DNA from: Streptomyces poriferorum
Lineage (GTDB): Bacteria > Actinomycetota > Actinomycetes > Streptomycetales > Streptomycetaceae
NCBI RefSeq assembly: GCF_019399235.1
Contig: NZ_JAELVH010000060.1
Span: 1 to 52,215 of the forward strand
Direction: 5' to 3'
DNA length: 52,215 nucleotides
How positions within the stretch are numbered: position 1 is the first letter of the stretch; every line of letters begins with the position of its first letter. The notes below the pieces were generated by a model. The model made no database searches, was not told the DNA's origin, and worked only from the letters and a program-made list of their open reading frames with translations. The position numbers were made by a program, and so were the translations under genes. This document shows positions 49,008 through 52,215 of this stretch, piece after piece.

Positions 49008-50936
49008 GTGAACGCACGCAATCACCACCGCACAGCGCGGGTGGGGACATTGATCGGCGGGGCGCTGTTCGCCCTGGTGGCAGGCGGGCTGCCGGCCCTG
49101 GCGGACCCGTCGGCCGCCCCTGAGACACCGGCCGCGGCCCGGTCCGACGGGAGCGGCAGCCTGGTCATGGTGCTCGACTCGTCCGGCTCCATGGCGGACG
49201 ACGACGGTACGGGGCGCACCAGGATGGAGAGCGCCCGGACAGCCGTCGGCACGGTCGTGGACGGTCTCCCCGACGGCTTTCCGACGGGCCTGCGCGTGTA
49301 CGGCGCCGACCGGCCGCAGGGCTGCGCGGACACCCGGCTCGTACGCCCGGTGCGCCCCCTCGACCGGGCCGCGATGATGCAGGCCGTGGCGGCGGTACGG
49401 CCCCGGGGGGACACCCCCATCGGTCTGTCGCTCCGGAAGGCGGCGCGGGACCTGCCGCGACCCGCGGGCGGATCCATCGGTACGCGCACGATCCTGCTGG
49501 TCTCCGACGGCGAGGACAACTGCGGTACGCCGCCGCCGTGCGAGGTGGCCGAGCAGCTCGGCAAGGAGGGCGTCGGGCTGCGCATCGACACCGTCGGCTT
49601 CCAGGTGAAGGGCGCGGCCCGCGAACAGCTGGAGTGCATCGCGAACGCGGGCAACGGCCGCTACTGCGACGCGCCGGACGCCGAGGCGCTGGCCCGGCAG
49701 CTCCAGCGCGCCTCCCGGCTCTCCGCCGACGGCTACCGCCTGCGGGGCGAGCGGGTGGCGGGCGCGGCCACCGCCGGCGGGGCGCCCGTGCTCGTACCCG
49801 GGCAGTACCTGGACACCATAGGGCCGGGCGAGAAGCGGTACTACGCGGTCGGTCTGGACGCCGTGTCCACGGTGGACTTCGCGGCGACGGCGGTGCCGCA
49901 GCCCGGGGCGGCCGTGGACACGTTCGACGCGCTGAGCACCCGGATCGAGTACGACGAGCACGGCTCCTGCGGGACGCACACCGCACGCTTCCTGCAGAAG
50001 GAGGGCGCGGTCCCGCTGACTTCGGCGGTCGCCCGGATCCGTTCGCAGGAGGGCACCCGCACCTGCGACCGGGCCGGCCGCTACCGGCTGGTGGTGGAAC
50101 GCGAGAGCAAGAAGGGCTCCGACGCGGCGCGTTGGCCCATCGAGCTCGTGTACGGGGTCGAGGCGCCGCCGGCGAAGGGTGTGACGCTTGCCCAGTCGCA
50201 GACGGAGTACGGCCGGGGCGGCAAGGAGGCCGTCCTGCCCGCGGGCGACCCCCGTGAGGTACGCGGCGGCACCGGGTTCAACGACGCCGAGACGATCGGC
50301 GAGGGCGTGTGGCGCGACCGGATCCTGCCGTCCCAGACGCTCTGGTACAGGGTTCCGGCGGGCTGGGGCCAACAGGTCCGTTACGAGGTGGAGTTCGCCA
50401 ACGAGCCCACGGTGGACGGCGGCACGGCCACGTACTCGTACGGCGCGACCCAGCTGTACACGCCGGCCCGCCACCCGCTCACCGGCGGCGGCGAGTTCCA
50501 CCCGAGCGCGATGTACAACGGCCGCCCTGCCGCGGTGGCGATGGGCGGGGTGCCGGTCGCCTGGACCAACCGCTACGAGGACCGGACCGATGTGTGGCCT
50601 GTGCACGCCGGGGGCGGCTTCTACCTCTCGGTGACGCTGGGCGCACAGGCCGCCGAGATCGCGGAGAACCCGCAGATCGGTCTGGTGCTGCGGGTGTCGG
50701 TGCTCGGCGAGGAACGGGCCGGACCGGAGCACGGCGCGCCCGCGGCCGAGGCCCCGGGCGGGGACGGGAAGCACGACTCGACCGCGTCCGCAGACAGCGG
50801 TGGTGCGGGAGGGGCAGGATGGACCGGCATCGCGGCTGCTGCCGGGGCTGCCGTCATGGCCGCGCTGGTCGCCGTGTTCGTATATGTACGCAGCCGCCGC
50901 GGGGCAGCCGCACGGACGACGAGGGGAAGCGCGTGA
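49008..50936 (+). CDS. Secreted membrane-anchored VWA-domain protein
   Basis: The 642-residue protein has a signal peptide (hydrophobic 12-30, ALA-D cleavage near 32) and a VWA domain with an intact MIDAS: Asp57-x-Ser59-x-Ser61 (LDSSGSM), Thr136 (GDTPIG) and Asp168 (SDGEDN). Two further beta-rich modules follow (about 260-400 and 420-590), then one membrane helix (604-626) and a short basic tail. The second half repeats in the next gene. The GTG start at 49008 follows GAGGGGG; a TTG 39 nt upstream overlaps the inverted repeats. VWA domains bind ligands through Mg2+; the partner is unknown. The stop shares one base with the next start. Confidence 0.9.
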   Translation: MNARNHHRTARVGTLIGGALFALVAGGLPALADPSAAPETPAAARSDGSGSLVMVLDSSGSMADDDGTGRTRMESARTAVGTVVDGLPDGFPTGLRVYGADRPQGCADTRLVRPVRPLDRAAMMQAVAAVRPRGDTPIGLSLRKAARDLPRPAGGSIGTRTILLVSDGEDNCGTPPPCEVAEQLGKEGVGLRIDTVGFQVKGAAREQLECIANAGNGRYCDAPDAEALARQLQRASRLSADGYRLRGERVAGAATAGGAPVLVPGQYLDTIGPGEKRYYAVGLDAVSTVDFAATAVPQPGAAVDTFDALSTRIEYDEHGSCGTHTARFLQKEGAVPLTSAVARIRSQEGTRTCDRAGRYRLVVERESKKGSDAARWPIELVYGVEAPPAKGVTLAQSQTEYGRGGKEAVLPAGDPREVRGGTGFNDAETIGEGVWRDRILPSQTLWYRVPAGWGQQVRYEVEFANEPTVDGGTATYSYGATQLYTPARHPLTGGGEFHPSAMYNGRPAAVAMGGVPVAWTNRYEDRTDVWPVHAGGGFYLSVTLGAQAAEIAENPQIGLVLRVSVLGEERAGPEHGAPAAEAPGGDGKHDSTASADSGGAGGAGWTGIAAAAGAAVMAALVAVFVYVRSRRGAAARTTRGSA

Positions 50937-52215
50937 TGAGGCAGCGCAGCAGGGGCCGGGTGACGCTGGCCGCGGTCGCGGCGATGTGCGCGGTGGCGGC
51001 GCTGCCGGGACCGGCGTGGGCGGACGGTGAGACCGCCGCGTACACCTTCGACCCGGGTGCCGAGGCGGTGGCCGGCGCGGTGGTGAACACCGATGCGAAG
51101 GCGCTCAAGGCGGGTTCCGTCTACCGGAGTTCGATCAAGACCGGCGAGAAGCTGTACTACCGGCTGAACCTGGACGCGACGACGAACGCGTACGTCTCCG
51201 CCGTCGCGGTGCCCAAGAGCGGCGGCAAGGTCGCCTATGGGGACGGCATCACGGTGAGCGTCAGGGACTCCTCGGATCTGCAGTGCAGCTCCGAGGACGC
51301 CCGGTTCGAGTCCGCGGAGTATCCGCGTCCGATCGCCGCGTACGCCTACCGGGTCGTGGAGAAGGACAGCAGTACCTGCCAGGGCCCGGGTACGTACAAC
51401 GTCCTCGTCGAGCGGGAGAGCAAGGCCACCTCGGGACCGGAGGACTGGGAGCTGGAGCTGCGGTACGCGACGGAGCCGGAGCTCGCCGACGACGCCGCGA
51501 TGCCCACTGAGGCGCCGGAGGACTGGCCGTCCGCGTCGCCCGCGCCGCCGACGCCCGCCACCGACAACCGCAGGCAGGGCGGCTCCGGTTACTACGACGC
51601 CACGAGCCTGGAGACGGGTGAGTGGAAGGACGAGATCACGCCGGGGCAGACCCGCTTCTACCGGGTTCCGGTGGACTGGGGACAGCAGATCTTCGCCACG
51701 GCCGGACTCGGCAACAGCACCGCTTCCGACGAGTACGTCAGCGGCGCGCTCGCGATGGCCCTCGACAACCCGGCCCAGGGCCATGTCGGCGACGCGTCGC
51801 CCATGGCGTACTCGGGCAAGCCGGCCTCCGTCTCGCTGGACCCGGTGCCTCCGGTCGCGTACCGGAACCGGTTCGCCGCGAGCAGCAGTGTCAGCGCCGT
51901 GCGCTTCGCGGGCTGGTACTACCTGTCCGTCACGCTGAGCCCGGAGGTCGCCGAGGCCTACGGCGACAAGCCGTTCCCGCTGACGCTGACCGTCAAGGTC
52001 GAAGGCGAGACCGAAGGGTCTCCGTACGCGGGCGACGCCGGGATCTTCGCGGTCACGGACAAGGACAAGGACCTGGCCAAGAGCGGTAAGAGCGGCCCGC
52101 AGGCGGCCGAGAGCGAGAGCGACACCATGAAGCTCGTCGGCGCGGCCGGCATCGGCGCGGGCGCCGTGCTGGTCCTCGCGCTGGGCGTGTGGACGCTGCT
52201 GGCGCGGCGCCGCGC
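50936..52215 (+). CDS. Secreted membrane-anchored partner protein, 3' end cut by window
   Basis: At least 426 codons are present with no stop before the window ends. The start is ATG 50936 (GTG 50933 is in frame); GAGGGG lies at 50921-50926. It has a signal peptide (1-29, AWA cleavage), then two modules alignable with those of the VWA protein: TGEKLYYRLNL / PGEKRYYAVGL, NVLVERESK / RLVVERESK, GQTRFYRVPVDWGQQ / SQTLWYRVPAGWGQQ and GWYYLSVTLSPEVAE / GFYLSVTLGAQAAE. A membrane helix begins near residue 403 (LVGAAGIGAGAVLVLALGV), followed by Arg residues. It lacks the VWA domain. The function is unknown; the pair probably works at the cell surface. Confidence 0.88.
   Translation, partial: MRQRSRGRVTLAAVAAMCAVAALPGPAWADGETAAYTFDPGAEAVAGAVVNTDAKALKAGSVYRSSIKTGEKLYYRLNLDATTNAYVSAVAVPKSGGKVAYGDGITVSVRDSSDLQCSSEDARFESAEYPRPIAAYAYRVVEKDSSTCQGPGTYNVLVERESKATSGPEDWELELRYATEPELADDAAMPTEAPEDWPSASPAPPTPATDNRRQGGSGYYDATSLETGEWKDEITPGQTRFYRVPVDWGQQIFATAGLGNSTASDEYVSGALAMALDNPAQGHVGDASPMAYSGKPASVSLDPVPPVAYRNRFAASSSVSAVRFAGWYYLSVTLSPEVAEAYGDKPFPLTLTVKVEGETEGSPYAGDAGIFAVTDKDKDLAKSGKSGPQAAESESDTMKLVGAAGIGAGAVLVLALGVWTLLARRR

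Overview
The window is a high-GC actinobacterial chromosome segment and almost certainly comes from a Streptomyces. Codon third positions are dominated by G and C, GTG and TTG starts are common, and the gene order from dnaB through dnaA, the replication origin and gyrA to a tRNA-Ile matches the published Streptomyces oriC region. The same core (pcnA, murJ, sigM, trxBA, parBA, rsmG, jag, yidC, yidD, rnpA, rpmH, dnaA, dnaN, recF, dciA, gyrBA, DUF3566, tRNA-Ile) is known around the origin of Mycobacterium tuberculosis. I see no insertion sequence, prophage, CRISPR array or integrase; this is core chromosome.

Layout. 1-5.3 kb: replicative helicase dnaB (minus), a MATE exporter (plus), then the ribosomal/SSB operon rpsF-ssb-rpsR-rplI (minus). 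5.5-12.7 kb: envelope genes (small membrane protein, FemX-type transferase, alanine racemase-like protein, GT87 glycosyltransferase, class A penicillin-binding protein). 13.0-16.4 kb: a PadR regulator with a striking operator, inositol-phosphate synthase and an MFS transporter. 16.4-28.3 kb: pcnA, then a DUF6049-murJ-pseudokinase-sigM-anti-sigma series, the trxB-trxA pair behind a SigR-type promoter, and a GNAT protein. 28.5-34.4 kb (minus): parB-parA, then rsmG, jag, yidC, yidD, rnpA, rpmH. 34.4-37.6 kb: dnaA with its autoregulatory boxes and oriC with about 18 DnaA-box-like 9-mers. 37.6-47.6 kb (plus): dnaN, gnd, recF, dciA, gyrB, gyrA, a DUF3566 membrane protein and tRNA-Ile(GAT). 47.6-52.2 kb: a less conserved tail with a frameshifted remnant, two very small proteins, and a pair of secreted, membrane-anchored proteins that share tandem modules (the first has a VWA domain; the second runs off the window).

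How it works together. DnaA, DnaN, RecF, DciA, DnaB, SSB and gyrase start and sustain replication; ParA/ParB and seven perfect parS sites (all on the dnaB side of oriC) segregate the origin; RnpA, RpmH, YidD, YidC and Jag serve RNA processing, translation and membrane insertion; MurJ, its pseudokinase, FemX and the class A PBP build the wall. The least explained parts are the VWA/partner pair, the PadR operator with 13-bp iterons, DnaA-box clusters away from oriC (before dnaB and before parA), and parS sites built into gene-end hairpins and reading frames.
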